Of a stretch of 64,000 nucleotides of DNA, positions 27,276 through 36,317 are shown in pieces. The stretch's first letter is position 1, and each line of letters begins with the position of its first letter. The position numbers and the translations under genes are program-made. The notes beneath the pieces are model-generated. The model was given only the letters and a program-made list of their open reading frames with translations, did not search any database and was not told where the DNA came from. The stretch comes from Gallaecimonas pentaromativorans (GTDB lineage: Bacteria > Pseudomonadota > Gammaproteobacteria > Enterobacterales > Gallaecimonadaceae), in the NCBI RefSeq assembly GCF_003751625.1, contig NZ_RJUL01000002.1:62001-126000 (forward strand), given 5' to 3'.

Positions 27276-28424
27276 ATGAACAATTTCGCATTCTCAAGCC
27301 CCACGCATATTCTCTTCGGCCAAGGCCAGATAGCGGCCCTGGCGGGGCAAATTCCCCAAGATGCCAAGATTTTGGTGACTTATGGCGGCGGCTCTATCTT
27401 TAAAAACGGCGTGCACCAGCAGGTGAGCGAAGCCCTGGCCAACCATAGCTTCGGCGAGTTTGGCGGCATCGAGCCCAACCCCCGTTATGAAACCCTGATG
27501 GAGGCGGTAAGCCTTATTCGTAACGAAGGCTACGACTACCTGCTGGCTGTGGGTGGCGGCTCGGTGCTGGACGGCACCAAGTTTATCGCCGCCGCAGTTT
27601 GCCATACGGGCAGCGACCCTTGGGACATCCTCAGCAACGACGCCCCGGTAACAGACGCCCTGCCCATAGGCGCGGTGCTGACCCTGCCTGCCACAGGCTC
27701 TGAGACCAACGGCGCCGCCGTTATTACCCGTGGCCAGGACAAGCTGGCCTTTATCAGCCCGCGGGTCAAACCCCGCTTTGCGGTGCTCGACCCCGTCACC
27801 ACCTACAGCCTGCCGCCTCGCCAGGTTGCTAACGGCGTGGTGGATGCCTTTGTCCATGTGATGGAGCAATATCTGACCAACGGCGGCGCGCCGGTGCAGG
27901 ACAGGTTCAGTGAAGGCTTGCTGCTCACCCTTATCGAAGAAGGCCCCAAGGCCCTGGCCACCCCACAAGACTACCCGGTGCGTGCCAACCTGATGTGGGC
28001 CGCCACCCAGGCCCTGAGCGGTTTGATTGGCGTGGGCGTGCCCCAGGATTGGGCCACCCATGCCCTTGGCCACGAGCTGACCGCCCATTTTGGCATCGAC
28101 CACGGCCGCACCCTGGCAGTGGTGTTGCCGGCCATGCTGCGGGTTCGCCGCGAGGTGAAAAAAGCCAAGTTGCTGCAATTTGCCGAGCGGGTGTGGGGTA
28201 TCACCGACGGTAGCGATGAGGCACGTATCGACAGCGCCATCGCCAAGATGGAAAGCTTCTTCCGCACGTTGGATGTGGGCACCCGCTTTGGCGACTACGA
28301 GCTTGGCGCCGCAGACATCGACACCTTGGTGGCCGCCCTTGAGCGTAAAGGTATGACCGCCCTTGGCGAAGACGGCGGCGTCACCCCAGCCGTTGCCCAG
28401 GCGGTATTTGAAGCGGCGCTGTAA
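27276..28424 (+). CDS. yqhD: Iron-containing alcohol/aldehyde dehydrogenase, YqhD type
   Basis: 382 residues, NADPH-dependent aldehyde reductase of the Fe-ADH family. Starts 'MNNFAFSSPTHILFGQGQIAAL'; dinucleotide loop 'AVGGGSVLDGTKFIAA'; 'LTLPATGSETNGAAVI'; metal-binding residues in 'NGVVDAFVHVMEQYL' and 'HALGHELTAHFGIDHGRTLAVVLP'. In E. coli YqhD detoxifies short aldehydes formed by lipid peroxidation. Single gene with its own terminator. Confidence 0.9.
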   Translation: MNNFAFSSPTHILFGQGQIAALAGQIPQDAKILVTYGGGSIFKNGVHQQVSEALANHSFGEFGGIEPNPRYETLMEAVSLIRNEGYDYLLAVGGGSVLDGTKFIAAAVCHTGSDPWDILSNDAPVTDALPIGAVLTLPATGSETNGAAVITRGQDKLAFISPRVKPRFAVLDPVTTYSLPPRQVANGVVDAFVHVMEQYLTNGGAPVQDRFSEGLLLTLIEEGPKALATPQDYPVRANLMWAATQALSGLIGVGVPQDWATHALGHELTAHFGIDHGRTLAVVLPAMLRVRREVKKAKLLQFAERVWGITDGSDEARIDSAIAKMESFFRTLDVGTRFGDYELGAADIDTLVAALERKGMTALGEDGGVTPAVAQAVFEAAL

Positions 28425-28437
28425 AAGTCGCGGCCAG

Positions 28438-28466
28438 CAAAAAGGCGCCTTAGGCGCCTTTTTTTA
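28438..28466. terminator. Terminator between convergent genes
   Basis: AAAGGCGCC/GGCGCCTTT hairpin with flanking A- and T-runs; overlaps the last codon of the converging lipoprotein gene. Confidence 0.88.
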
Positions 28467-29324
28467 TTCGCCCTTTTCGGCCGGGGCCGTGTTCATGGCC
28501 AGGCGGGTTTGCAGCATGTCACCGAGGTTGTCCCAGTTGGCGGCGTCTTGGGCCCAGTAGTTGCCGCCGGCCTCGCCCTGGCGAAGTTCAAGGCTGTTCA
28601 GCACCAGGCTCGCAAACTGGCTTTCCTTCCAAAAGGGGGTGTGCAGGTACAGCACCGGCAATGCACTTTTTTGCTTGAGGGCATTGACCAGGGTCTGGGC
28701 TTCGGCCAAATCCCCTTCGGCCCCTACCACCACCAGATCGGCGGCGCCCAGGCACTCTTTAAGCCCCAGCACGTCGCAGCGCACCAAGGCGATATCCTTC
28801 ATGTTGCGGCGCAGCCAGCCGGTGACTTTTTTCTCCTGGGCGCCCAAAAAGGCGGTGGCCACCACAGCGCCCGGTTTATACACAAAGCCCGGCTCGCCAG
28901 AGAGCAGCCAGCCCACCAGCTCTTGCAGGTTGGGGAAGAAGGGTTCGAATTCGTAAGTAACAGGCACGGTGCCAAAGGCAAGGTAACGGCGGCCCTGCTC
29001 GCTTACCCCGGCCGATGCCATGGGTCTGCCGGTTTTTTTGCCCAAAAGCAGCGGGAAGCTGTCTTTACCGGCCGGCACCATAAATTGGCTGTAGCGGCCA
29101 GGCGCGTAATGGAGCGGCGCGTCCAATAAGGTCATGGCCAGCGCTTGCTGGCGCGGGCTGAGCTTGTCGCTTAAGGTCGTGGCCGGCGCTGTGGGGGCCT
29201 TGGGCGGCACCTCGGCCTTCATGGTTTGGGCCGGGGCCTTAACCGGGGCACGGACCTTGGAATTGGTATCACAGCCTGAGAGCAGCAACAGGGCCATCAG
29301 GCTCGCAAGCAAAGGTGTTTTCAT
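28464..29324 (-). CDS. Putative lipoprotein, function unknown
   Basis: 286 residues with lipoprotein signal 'MKTPLLASLMALLLLSGC'. A Pro/Ala-rich linker (about 24-55) is followed by a globular part: 'SPRQQALAMTLLDAPLHYAPGRYSQFMVPAGKDSFPLL', 'YLAFGTVPVTYEFEPFFPNLQELVGWLLSG', and a Rossmann-like stretch 'ADLVVVGAEGDLAEAQTLVNALKQKSALPVLYLHTPFW'. The layout recalls the N-terminal domain of IMPa-type metalloproteases, but no HExxH protease motif exists here, so that link is only a suggestion. Convergent with yqhD, divergent from the GNAT-nitrilase gene. Confidence 0.75.
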   Translation of the reverse strand: MKTPLLASLMALLLLSGCDTNSKVRAPVKAPAQTMKAEVPPKAPTAPATTLSDKLSPRQQALAMTLLDAPLHYAPGRYSQFMVPAGKDSFPLLLGKKTGRPMASAGVSEQGRRYLAFGTVPVTYEFEPFFPNLQELVGWLLSGEPGFVYKPGAVVATAFLGAQEKKVTGWLRRNMKDIALVRCDVLGLKECLGAADLVVVGAEGDLAEAQTLVNALKQKSALPVLYLHTPFWKESQFASLVLNSLELRQGEAGGNYWAQDAANWDNLGDMLQTRLAMNTAPAEKGE

Positions 29325-29485
29325 GATGCCAACACTTATTCTATGGGCTGATGGCAAATTAAACGGCTTGGCGAAAGGGGGGAATGTCATCTCTACCTGA
29401 ACGACGCCGCGATCTGCCAAGTAGCCTTTGTGACAAAGCTAAGCTTTTGGGTTAGCGTGAAAAAAGTAACAACAGAGGACAAGGC

Positions 29486-31006
29486 ATGAGCACCGAAGAT
29501 CTGATCCTGAAAGTCCGTGAGCTCACCAAGGACGATTTTCCCCAACTCAAGCAACTGATGGACACCGTCTACAAAGACATTGGCGGCTCCTGGCCCAAGC
29601 ACACCATCGACACCCTGATAGGCCAGTTCCCCGAGGGGCAAATCTGCATTGAAGACCAAGGCCAACTGGTGGCGGTGGCGCTGACGGTGCAGGTGGATTA
29701 CAAGCGGTTTTCCAACCCCCACACCTATGACGACCTCATCACCAACCGCATGACCATCGCCCACGACGACAACGGCGATGCCCTCTACGGCCTGGATGTG
29801 TTTATCGACCCCGAATACCGTGGCTATCGCCTGGGCCGGCGGCTGTACGAGGCGCGCAAAGAGCTGTGCCGCAGCCTCAACCTGCGGGCCATTCTGGCCG
29901 GCGGCCGTATCGTTAATTACTGCCACCATGCCGACGAGCTGACCCCGTCCCAGTACATCGAAGAAGTGGACCGCAAAGCTATTTACGACCCCATTCTCTC
30001 GTTCCAGCTGGCCAACGATTTCCAGGTAAAAAGGCTGCTGCGCCAATACCTGCCCGAGGATAAAAAATCCCAGGGTTACGCCACCTTGCTGGAATGGTCC
30101 AACATCCTGTTTGACCCGGAAGAAAGCACCTTCAGCCAAAAGCGCCAGGTGCGCATTGGCGCCGTACAGTGGCAGATGCGCGAATTTCACAGCGCCGAAG
30201 AAGTGCTCAAGCAGGTGGAGTATTTCGTGGACGCGGTGTCGGACTACAAGTCTGATTTTGTTGTCTTCCCGGAGTTCTTCAACGCGCCGCTGATGGGCCT
30301 TGCCAACACTGCCCAGCAGCAGGAGGCCATTCGTTACCTGGCCAGTTTCACCGAGCATTTTCGCCAGCAGCTCTCGCAGATGGCGGTGAGCTACAACATC
30401 AACATCATCACCGGCTCCATGCCGCTTTTGGAGGGTAAAGAGCTCTTTAACGTGGCGTATCTTTGCCGCCGCGACGGCTCCACCGAGGTGCAATACAAGC
30501 TGCACATCACCCCCCACGAACGGCGCGACTGGGTTATTGAAGGTGGCCACAAGGTGCAGGCCTTCGACACCGACGCCGGCAAAGTGGGCATTTTGGTGTG
30601 CTACGACGTGGAGTTCCCCGAACTTGGCCGCATCCTTGCCGACCAGGGCATGGAAATGCTGTTTGTGCCGTTCTGGACCGACACCAAAAACGCCTACCTG
30701 CGGGTGCGCCACTGCGCCCAGGCAAGAGCCATCGAGAACGAATGTTACGTGGCCATTTGCGGCTCGGTGGGCAACCTGCCCCAGGTGGAGAGCCTTGACG
30801 TGCAATATGCCCAGTCGGCGGTGTTCAGCCCGTCGGATTTTGCCTTCCCCCACGATGCGGTGATGGCCGAGGCCACCCCCAACACCGAGATGATCCTGTT
30901 CTCGGACTTGGACTTGGACAAACTCAAGGTGGTGCGCTCCGAGGGCTCGGTACGCAACCTCAAAGACAGGCGCCGCGATCTGTTCACCCTGACCCTGCAC
31001 AAATAA
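29486..31006 (+). CDS. GNAT acetyltransferase-nitrilase fusion protein
   Basis: 506 residues. Residues about 8-210 form a GNAT fold ('LTKDDFPQLKQLMDTVY', acetyl-CoA loop 'YRGYRLGRRLYEARKELC'). Residues about 225-500 are a carbon-nitrogen hydrolase with the full triad: Glu in 'VFPEFFNAPLM', Lys in 'QYKLHITPHE' and Cys in 'GILVCYDVEFPELGR'. This two-domain arrangement is known in bacteria but its substrate is not; an amide hydrolysis linked to acyl transfer is an inference. Followed 12 bases later by a DsrE-like gene, probably one operon. Confidence 0.9.
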   Translation: MSTEDLILKVRELTKDDFPQLKQLMDTVYKDIGGSWPKHTIDTLIGQFPEGQICIEDQGQLVAVALTVQVDYKRFSNPHTYDDLITNRMTIAHDDNGDALYGLDVFIDPEYRGYRLGRRLYEARKELCRSLNLRAILAGGRIVNYCHHADELTPSQYIEEVDRKAIYDPILSFQLANDFQVKRLLRQYLPEDKKSQGYATLLEWSNILFDPEESTFSQKRQVRIGAVQWQMREFHSAEEVLKQVEYFVDAVSDYKSDFVVFPEFFNAPLMGLANTAQQQEAIRYLASFTEHFRQQLSQMAVSYNINIITGSMPLLEGKELFNVAYLCRRDGSTEVQYKLHITPHERRDWVIEGGHKVQAFDTDAGKVGILVCYDVEFPELGRILADQGMEMLFVPFWTDTKNAYLRVRHCAQARAIENECYVAICGSVGNLPQVESLDVQYAQSAVFSPSDFAFPHDAVMAEATPNTEMILFSDLDLDKLKVVRSEGSVRNLKDRRRDLFTLTLHK

Positions 31007-31018
31007 CAAGGACCAGCC

Positions 31019-31525
31019 ATGCTTGCCATGACCTTTGCCGCCGCTGCCGCCGTTGGCGGCGCCGCTCCCGGGCCCATCATCAAAGACTTTGGCCCGGTCT
31101 ATGAGGTAAAAAACGCCGCCCCCATCCCGCTAAACACCCAGTTCAAGGCGGTGTTTGACGTCACCGGCGCGCCAGACCCAGGCGCCCTTTCGCGCAAGCT
31201 CGAATCGGTGGCCCGTTACCTCAACATGCACGCCCGCGCCGGCATCAAACCCGAGCGCATGGACTTGGCCATCGTGCTGCACGGCCCAGCCACCCGCCAT
31301 GCCCTCAATGAGGCGGCCCACCTCAAGCGCTTTGAAGTGGCCGACGGCTCGGCCACCTTGCTGGACGCCTTGGTCCACGCCGGGGTCAAGGTCTATGTCT
31401 GCGGCCAGTCGGTGCAGGCCTTGGGCTACCAAGCCGACGAGCTGCGCCCCGATGTCAGCCAGGCGCTGTCGGCCATGACCGAGCTCACGGTATTGCAGCA
31501 GCAAGGCTATAGCCTTATCCCCTGA
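31019..31525 (+). CDS. DsrE-family protein, possibly exported
   Basis: 168 residues: short hydrophobic N-terminus 'MLAMTFAAAAAVGGAAPGP' that may be a signal peptide, then a DsrE/DsrF-like fold ('FKAVFDVTG', 'LNMHARAGI', 'LAIVLHGPATRHAL', 'GVKVYVCGQSVQALGYQADEL'). Cys in 'YVCGQS' sits where many family members have their sulfur-handling Cys. Twelve bases behind the GNAT-nitrilase gene and ended by a terminator, so the two are likely co-transcribed. Function unknown. Confidence 0.82.
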   Translation: MLAMTFAAAAAVGGAAPGPIIKDFGPVYEVKNAAPIPLNTQFKAVFDVTGAPDPGALSRKLESVARYLNMHARAGIKPERMDLAIVLHGPATRHALNEAAHLKRFEVADGSATLLDALVHAGVKVYVCGQSVQALGYQADELRPDVSQALSAMTELTVLQQQGYSLIP

Positions 31526-31552
31526 AAAAGGCCGCGAAAGCGGCCTTTTTTA
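31525..31552 (+). terminator. Terminator after the DsrE-like gene
   Basis: AAAGGCCGC/GCGGCCTTT hairpin with T-run. Confidence 0.88.
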
Positions 31553-31742
31553 ATGGTAAATCATTGCATTAGCGATAGCTCCAGCCAGCTGGGTTAACCA
31601 ACGCCGCGTTGATAAAGAAGAAGATGGCCACAAGCCGCTTAGGTTAATCCGCGCCCTGACGCCACGGCTGCCCGCCCCTTGGAACTTGTGCTAACGTATG
31701 AATCGAACATAAGTACGATAATCGCACATAGAGGTATGCAGC

Positions 31743-32615
31743 ATGTCCATCGTGGCCGTTATCGGCGCCGGTACCATGGGTACCGCCATTGCCGCCCTGC
31801 TGGCTGGTAGCCAGCACCAGGTTACCTTGATTGACCCCATCCCCGAGGCGTTGGCCAGGGCCAAAGCCCGCCTGCCGGATACCGTTAATTGCCAGGCGGT
31901 GCTTACGGCTGCGGCCGATGCCGAGGTGGTGATTGAAGCGGTGCCTGAGCAAATAGGCCTTAAACAGCGCATTTTTGCCGAGCTGGAAAAGGCAGTCAGC
32001 ACCCAGTGCATTTTGGCTACCAACACCTCGGGGCTGTCAGTTAACGCCATCGGCGAGGCCCTTAGCCACCCCGAGCGCTTGGTGGGCATGCACTTTTTTA
32101 CCCCTGCCGACATCATTCCCCTGGTGGAAGTGATTCGCCACCGGGCCACCACCGACAGCGCCGTTGAGAAGGTGCTGGCCCTGCTGCAAGGCTTGGGTAA
32201 AAAGCCGGTGGTGGTGCAAAAAGACATTCCCGGTTTTATCGGCAACCGCCTGCAACATGCCCTGGCCCGCGAGGCCATGTCGCTTTTGGAAAAAGGCGTG
32301 GCCAGCAGCGAAGACATCGACTTTGTGGCCCGCTGGGCCCTTGGGGTGCGGCTGGTACTGACCGGGCCTTTGGAGCAGCGCGACGTAAACGGCCTTGACG
32401 TGCACCACGCCATTGCCGGTTACCTCTATGAAGACCTTGAAAACACCACCTCGCCCCTTGCCATCCTCTCGGACAAAGTGGCCCGCGGCGAGCTGGGGGT
32501 AAAAAGCGGCCAGGGCTTTTACCCCTGGCCCGAGCCACAGGCCAGCGAGGCCTCTGCCACCCGCGCCAAACGGCTGGCCGCCTTGGTGCAATGGCTGGAT
32601 GACCAGGGGGCCTAA
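31743..32615 (+). CDS. 3-hydroxyacyl-CoA dehydrogenase family protein
   Basis: 290-residue stand-alone dehydrogenase similar to 3-hydroxybutyryl-CoA dehydrogenases. NAD-binding 'VIGAGTMGTAIAALLAG' at the N-terminus; 'ATNTSGLSVNAIGEAL' and 'RLVGMHFFTPADIIPLVEVI' contain the catalytic His-Glu region; C-terminal domain with 'DIPGFIGNRLQHALAREAMSLLEKGVASSEDID' and 'GVKSGQGFYPWPE'. Role in fatty-acid or aromatic side-chain oxidation is likely but the substrate is not evident, as no pathway genes flank it. Confidence 0.88.
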   Translation: MSIVAVIGAGTMGTAIAALLAGSQHQVTLIDPIPEALARAKARLPDTVNCQAVLTAAADAEVVIEAVPEQIGLKQRIFAELEKAVSTQCILATNTSGLSVNAIGEALSHPERLVGMHFFTPADIIPLVEVIRHRATTDSAVEKVLALLQGLGKKPVVVQKDIPGFIGNRLQHALAREAMSLLEKGVASSEDIDFVARWALGVRLVLTGPLEQRDVNGLDVHHAIAGYLYEDLENTTSPLAILSDKVARGELGVKSGQGFYPWPEPQASEASATRAKRLAALVQWLDDQGA

Positions 32616-32627
32616 GCCCCCTTTTCT

Positions 32628-32656
32628 TTGCCTTATAAAGACCCTTTTCGTATAGT
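32628..32656 (+). promoter_or_regulatory. Sigma70-type promoter of rnb
   Basis: TTGCCT and TATAGT separated by 17 bases, about 50 bases before the rnb ATG. Confidence 0.6.
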
Positions 32657-32706
32657 GGGCGGGTTTTTACCGGCCCGGTTGCCGGCTCACCTACAGAGCA
32701 AGCTTG

Positions 32707-34638
32707 ATGTTCAAAGACAATCCGCTGTTGGCCCAGCTTAAGGCCGAGATCCGCGAAAACCTCAAGACCGTGGAAGGCACAATCAAAGCCTCGGACAAAG
32801 GCTTCGGCTTTTTGGATGCAGACGGCAAAGAATCCTATTTCGTACCGCCGCCCTACATGAAAAAAGTCATCCACGGTGACCGGGTACGCGCGGTGGTGCG
32901 CAGCGAAAAAGACAAAGACGTGGCCGAACCCGAGGCCCTTATTGAGCCGTTCTTGACCCGCTTTGTAGGCCGCATTCAGCAGCGCGACGACCGCCTCTAC
33001 GTGGTGCCGGACCACCCAGTTATCAAAGACCGCATCCGCTGCCGCCCCGCCAAAGGCGTGAAGGGCGAGTTCACCAACGGCGACTGGGTGGTGGCCGAGC
33101 TAAAGCGCCACCCGCTCAAGGGTGACATGGGCTTTAGCGCCGATATCATGGAAAAAATCGCCGGTACCGGCGATGGCTACGCCCCCTGGCATGTCACCCT
33201 GGCCCGCCACAATCTGCAAAAGTCCGCCCCCGAATTTAACGGCGAGCTGCACCTGATTGATGGCCTGGAACGCCAGGACATGACCCACATTCCCTTTGCC
33301 ACCATCGACGCCGCCTCCACCCAGGACATGGACGATGCCCTGTGGATTGAGAAGGTCGAAGGCGGCTACCAGCTGTGGGTGGCCATTGCCGACCCAACCG
33401 CCTACGTGGTGGCAGGCTCCGAGCTCGACAAAGCCGCCGAGCTGCGCGCCTTTACCGTTTACCTGCCGGGCAAAAACGTCACCATGCTGCCAGAAGTGCT
33501 GTCTGACGATCTGTGCTCCCTCAAAGCCGGTGAAAAGCGCCCTGCCCTGGTGGCAAACCTGTTTGTGGCCGACGACGGCACCCTGGGTGACAACACCGAG
33601 TTCACCCCGGCCTGGATTGAGTCTCGCCACAAGCTCGTTTACAACAACGTGTCTGACTGGCTGGACGGCACCGGCGACTGGCAACCGGCCAATGAAGACG
33701 AAGCGGCCACCATCAAACTGCTGCGCGACTTCACCGAAGCCCGCACCGCCTGGCGCCAGGCCCACGCTCTGGTATTTGGCGACCGTCCCGATTACCGCTT
33801 CGAGCTGGACGAAAACGGCAATGTGGTGACCGTACACCGCGAAGAGCGCCGCATCGCCAACCGCATTGTTGAAGAGTCCATGATCGCCGCCAACGTGGCT
33901 TGTGGTGAATACCTGCGCCGCCACGGCGGCATCGGCGTTTACAACGTGCACAACGGCTTTGAAGACGAAAAAATCGAAGACGCCAAAGCCCTGCTGGCCC
34001 AGCATGAAGTGCCGGTTGACATCGAGCAGGTACACACCCTCGAAGGCTACAGCGCCATGCGCCGCTGGCTCGACGGCAACAAAAAGCAGTTTTTGGACGG
34101 CCGCCTGCGCCGCTTCCAAAGCTACGCCGCCATTACCCTGGAAGCCGGCCCCCACTATGGCCTGGGCCTTACCGCCTACGCCACCTGGACCAGCCCCATC
34201 CGTAAATACGGCGACATGGTTAACCACCGCATCATCAAGGCCATCCTTGAAGGCAAGCAGGTGGCTAAGCCCGACGACCGCCTGGCCGAGCATCTGTCCG
34301 AGCACCGCCGCCTCAACCGCCTGGCCGAGCGCGATATGGGCGACTGGCTGTACGTGCGCTGGCTGGCCCCGCAAGCCGGAGCTGACACCCAGTTCGACGC
34401 CGAAGTCATTGATGTAAACCGTGGCGGCATGAAGGTGCGCCTGGTGGATAACGGCGCCGTGGCCTTTATCCCCGCCTCGCAGATCCATGACGTAAAAGAC
34501 GAGCTGGACGTTAACTTTGAAGCCGGTACCGTGCTTATCAAAGGTGAAGAGAGCTACAAGCTCGCCGACATCATCAAGGTGCAGCTCACCGAGGCCAACG
34601 AAGAAACCCGCTCACTGGTGGCAAAGCCCGCCAAGTAA
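32707..34638 (+). CDS. rnb: Exoribonuclease II
   Basis: 643 residues, matching E. coli RNase II length. Degrades single-stranded RNA 3' to 5' and is part of mRNA turnover. Two N-terminal cold-shock domains ('GTIKASDKGFGFLDADGKESYFVPPPYMKKV'), an RNB catalytic domain with the acidic cluster 'DAASTQDMDDALWIEK' and 'YATWTSPIRKYGDMVNHR', and a C-terminal S1 domain ('VIDVNRGGMKVRLVDNGAVAFIP'). ATG at 32707 preferred over the TTG directly before it; the ribosome site is weak. Confidence 0.95.
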   Translation: MFKDNPLLAQLKAEIRENLKTVEGTIKASDKGFGFLDADGKESYFVPPPYMKKVIHGDRVRAVVRSEKDKDVAEPEALIEPFLTRFVGRIQQRDDRLYVVPDHPVIKDRIRCRPAKGVKGEFTNGDWVVAELKRHPLKGDMGFSADIMEKIAGTGDGYAPWHVTLARHNLQKSAPEFNGELHLIDGLERQDMTHIPFATIDAASTQDMDDALWIEKVEGGYQLWVAIADPTAYVVAGSELDKAAELRAFTVYLPGKNVTMLPEVLSDDLCSLKAGEKRPALVANLFVADDGTLGDNTEFTPAWIESRHKLVYNNVSDWLDGTGDWQPANEDEAATIKLLRDFTEARTAWRQAHALVFGDRPDYRFELDENGNVVTVHREERRIANRIVEESMIAANVACGEYLRRHGGIGVYNVHNGFEDEKIEDAKALLAQHEVPVDIEQVHTLEGYSAMRRWLDGNKKQFLDGRLRRFQSYAAITLEAGPHYGLGLTAYATWTSPIRKYGDMVNHRIIKAILEGKQVAKPDDRLAEHLSEHRRLNRLAERDMGDWLYVRWLAPQAGADTQFDAEVIDVNRGGMKVRLVDNGAVAFIPASQIHDVKDELDVNFEAGTVLIKGEESYKLADIIKVQLTEANEETRSLVAKPAK

Positions 34639-34650
34639 GCAAGCCAATAT

Positions 34651-34679
34651 GAAAAACCGGCCTTTTGGCCGGTTTTTTT
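34651..34679 (+). terminator. Terminator after rnb
   Basis: AAAACCGGCC/GGCCGGTTTT hairpin with T-run. Confidence 0.9.
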
Positions 34680-34775
34680 GTTGCCCGAAAAGAGAAAGGG
34701 CGTTTCACAAAGACGGGGAACCCAAGCCTTTGCCCAGCGTCATAATGAGTGACCTCCATTGCCTAGGAACGCAGT

Positions 34776-35507
34776 ATGGACAATGATGCTAACCGCCTGA
34801 TTGACAGCCTTTTTAGCCGCATTAACCAGGCCGAACAACAAAGCGGCAGCCGCGACGCTGCTGCCGAGTCGCAAATCAACAAACACCTTATCGCCCAACC
34901 GGCGGCGCCCTATTACATGGCCCAGACCATCATCATGCAAGAAGCCGCCCTCAAGCAGCTCAAAGCCAAGGTTGAAGCCCTAGAGCAGCAGCAAAGCCAA
35001 AGCGCCCCCGCTTCCGGCGGCTTTCTGGCCGGGCTCTTTGGCGGCGGCCACAGCCAAAGCCAAAACGCCCCGCAGCCCCAGGCAGCATCAAGCTGGAACC
35101 AAGCCGGTAGCGGCCCGCAGCCGGGCAACAACGCCTACAGCCAGCCCCAACAGCCCGCCGCCAGTGGCTGGGGCCAACGCGCCCCCAGCTTTTTGGGTGG
35201 CGCCCTGCAAACCGCCGCAGGCGTGGCCGGTGGCGTGGTGATTGGCGACATGCTGATGAACATGTTCAGCCACCACAACCCCACCGAAATTGTCGATATC
35301 ATCGATGAAAGACCTGCAAGCGACCCCAGCGCCGCCAATAACCTGGGCGGCGACGACGCCGCCACCGACCCTGGCAACAGCGGCTTTGACAACAGCTCGG
35401 ACGGCTTTCAAAACCAGGATAACGGCTTTGGCCAAGACAACGGTTTTGGGAACGACGACTACGGCAACGACGACTTCGGCGGTTTTGACGACGATAGCTT
35501 CTTCTAA
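34776..35507 (+). CDS. DUF2076 family protein (intact copy)
   Basis: 243 residues. An N-terminal helical region ('ANRLIDSLFSRINQAEQQSG', 'PYYMAQTIIMQEAALKQLK') and a coiled coil (about 60-75) define DUF2076. A Gln/Ser/Pro-rich middle follows, then 'FLGGALQTAAGVAGGVVIGDMLMNMF', a glycine-rich hydrophobic helix, and an Asp/Asn/Gly/Phe-rich acidic tail. Function unknown; related proteins are periplasmic-ligand-binding-sensor annotated without evidence. Its last 341 coding bases are duplicated at 37525-37865. Confidence 0.88.
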   Translation: MDNDANRLIDSLFSRINQAEQQSGSRDAAAESQINKHLIAQPAAPYYMAQTIIMQEAALKQLKAKVEALEQQQSQSAPASGGFLAGLFGGGHSQSQNAPQPQAASSWNQAGSGPQPGNNAYSQPQQPAASGWGQRAPSFLGGALQTAAGVAGGVVIGDMLMNMFSHHNPTEIVDIIDERPASDPSAANNLGGDDAATDPGNSGFDNSSDGFQNQDNGFGQDNGFGNDDYGNDDFGGFDDDSFF

Positions 35508-35607
35508 CCCCTCCCCAAAAGGCAGCCCAGGCTGCCTTTTTCATACCCTGGTCTTTTCCCCTGTTTACCACACCACTTCAATGGGTTAGCTTATGCAAGC
35601 GCAAGGC
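35167..35607. repeat. 441-bp direct repeat, copy 1
   Basis: Covers the 3' part of the intact DUF2076 gene, its terminator and about 65 bases beyond. Matches 37525-37965 over the same length with only scattered base changes (I estimate about 96 percent identity by eye). The two copies bracket the DUF6795-like/lipase pair. Confidence 0.93.
35515..35542 (+). terminator. Terminator after DUF2076 (copy 1)
   Basis: AAGGCAGCC/GGCTGCCTT hairpin with T-run; repeated at 37877-37901. Confidence 0.85.
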
Positions 35608-35754
35608 TTTTAAGGCTTTAAGTCTATATTTATGCCTAACGCTAATTTAAATTAAATGTCTATTCCATTGAATATTTCAAGTCATCACATTTGCATCCGC
35701 ATGCTAAATTGTTAGACTTCACCCTTACCAAGGGAGCTGAGGGATTAGCAAAAA

Positions 35755-36291
35755 ATGAATAAGGAAAGTCTTCCCAAGTTGCTATCATGGGCCTCCCTAT
35801 TAACCATCTTAATAGTCATATCATTTTATTCTTTAGGCTCAGATACCATGACCATCTTTGCAAAGAAAGTTCCCATAAATCTGTCACCCGAGATCAATGG
35901 CGTTATCAAAGAGAAAGGTAAGCCTGTGGCTCATATTGAGGTAGAGCGCTCAGTTTATCTCAACTTCACCGGCGACTACTATACCGATAAAGCTTTGACT
36001 GACAGCGATGGGAAATTTCACTTCCCTGAAAAAACCATCGAGTTAAAAAAGCCATCCAGCATAACTACTGTGGTTAAACGCCACGAACTTTACGTTGAAT
36101 ATAAAAATAAACACATTCCCATATGGTTTATGAATATTCATACGCTAAACCCAGTCAATGTTGTAAGCGAAAAACTAAAAAAATTAAATTGTGATCTGGA
36201 GAACCAAGAGCAACAGTTTGATTTTGAAGATAGTGAATATCCGGCGAGCACTTTTTCAACCCTCACCCTGTGTCGATGGAATGACAATTAA
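35755..36291 (+). CDS. Membrane-anchored protein, DUF6795-like; candidate partner of the lipase
   Basis: 178 residues. One N-terminal hydrophobic helix (about 10-28) followed by an extracytoplasmic beta-rich domain: 'INLSPEINGVIKEKGKPVAHIEVERSV', 'YYTDKALTDSDGKFHFPEKTI', resembling the DUF6795/carboxypeptidase-regulatory type sandwich often found next to lipases. Two Cys near the C-terminus. Lies 26 bases before the lipase and shares its low GC, so the two form a pair. An immunity role for a toxic lipase is inferred from this arrangement only. Confidence 0.7.
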   Translation: MNKESLPKLLSWASLLTILIVISFYSLGSDTMTIFAKKVPINLSPEINGVIKEKGKPVAHIEVERSVYLNFTGDYYTDKALTDSDGKFHFPEKTIELKKPSSITTVVKRHELYVEYKNKHIPIWFMNIHTLNPVNVVSEKLKKLNCDLENQEQQFDFEDSEYPASTFSTLTLCRWNDN

Positions 36292-36317
36292 TTGGCAACT
36301 AAACAAAAGGAGTTGTT

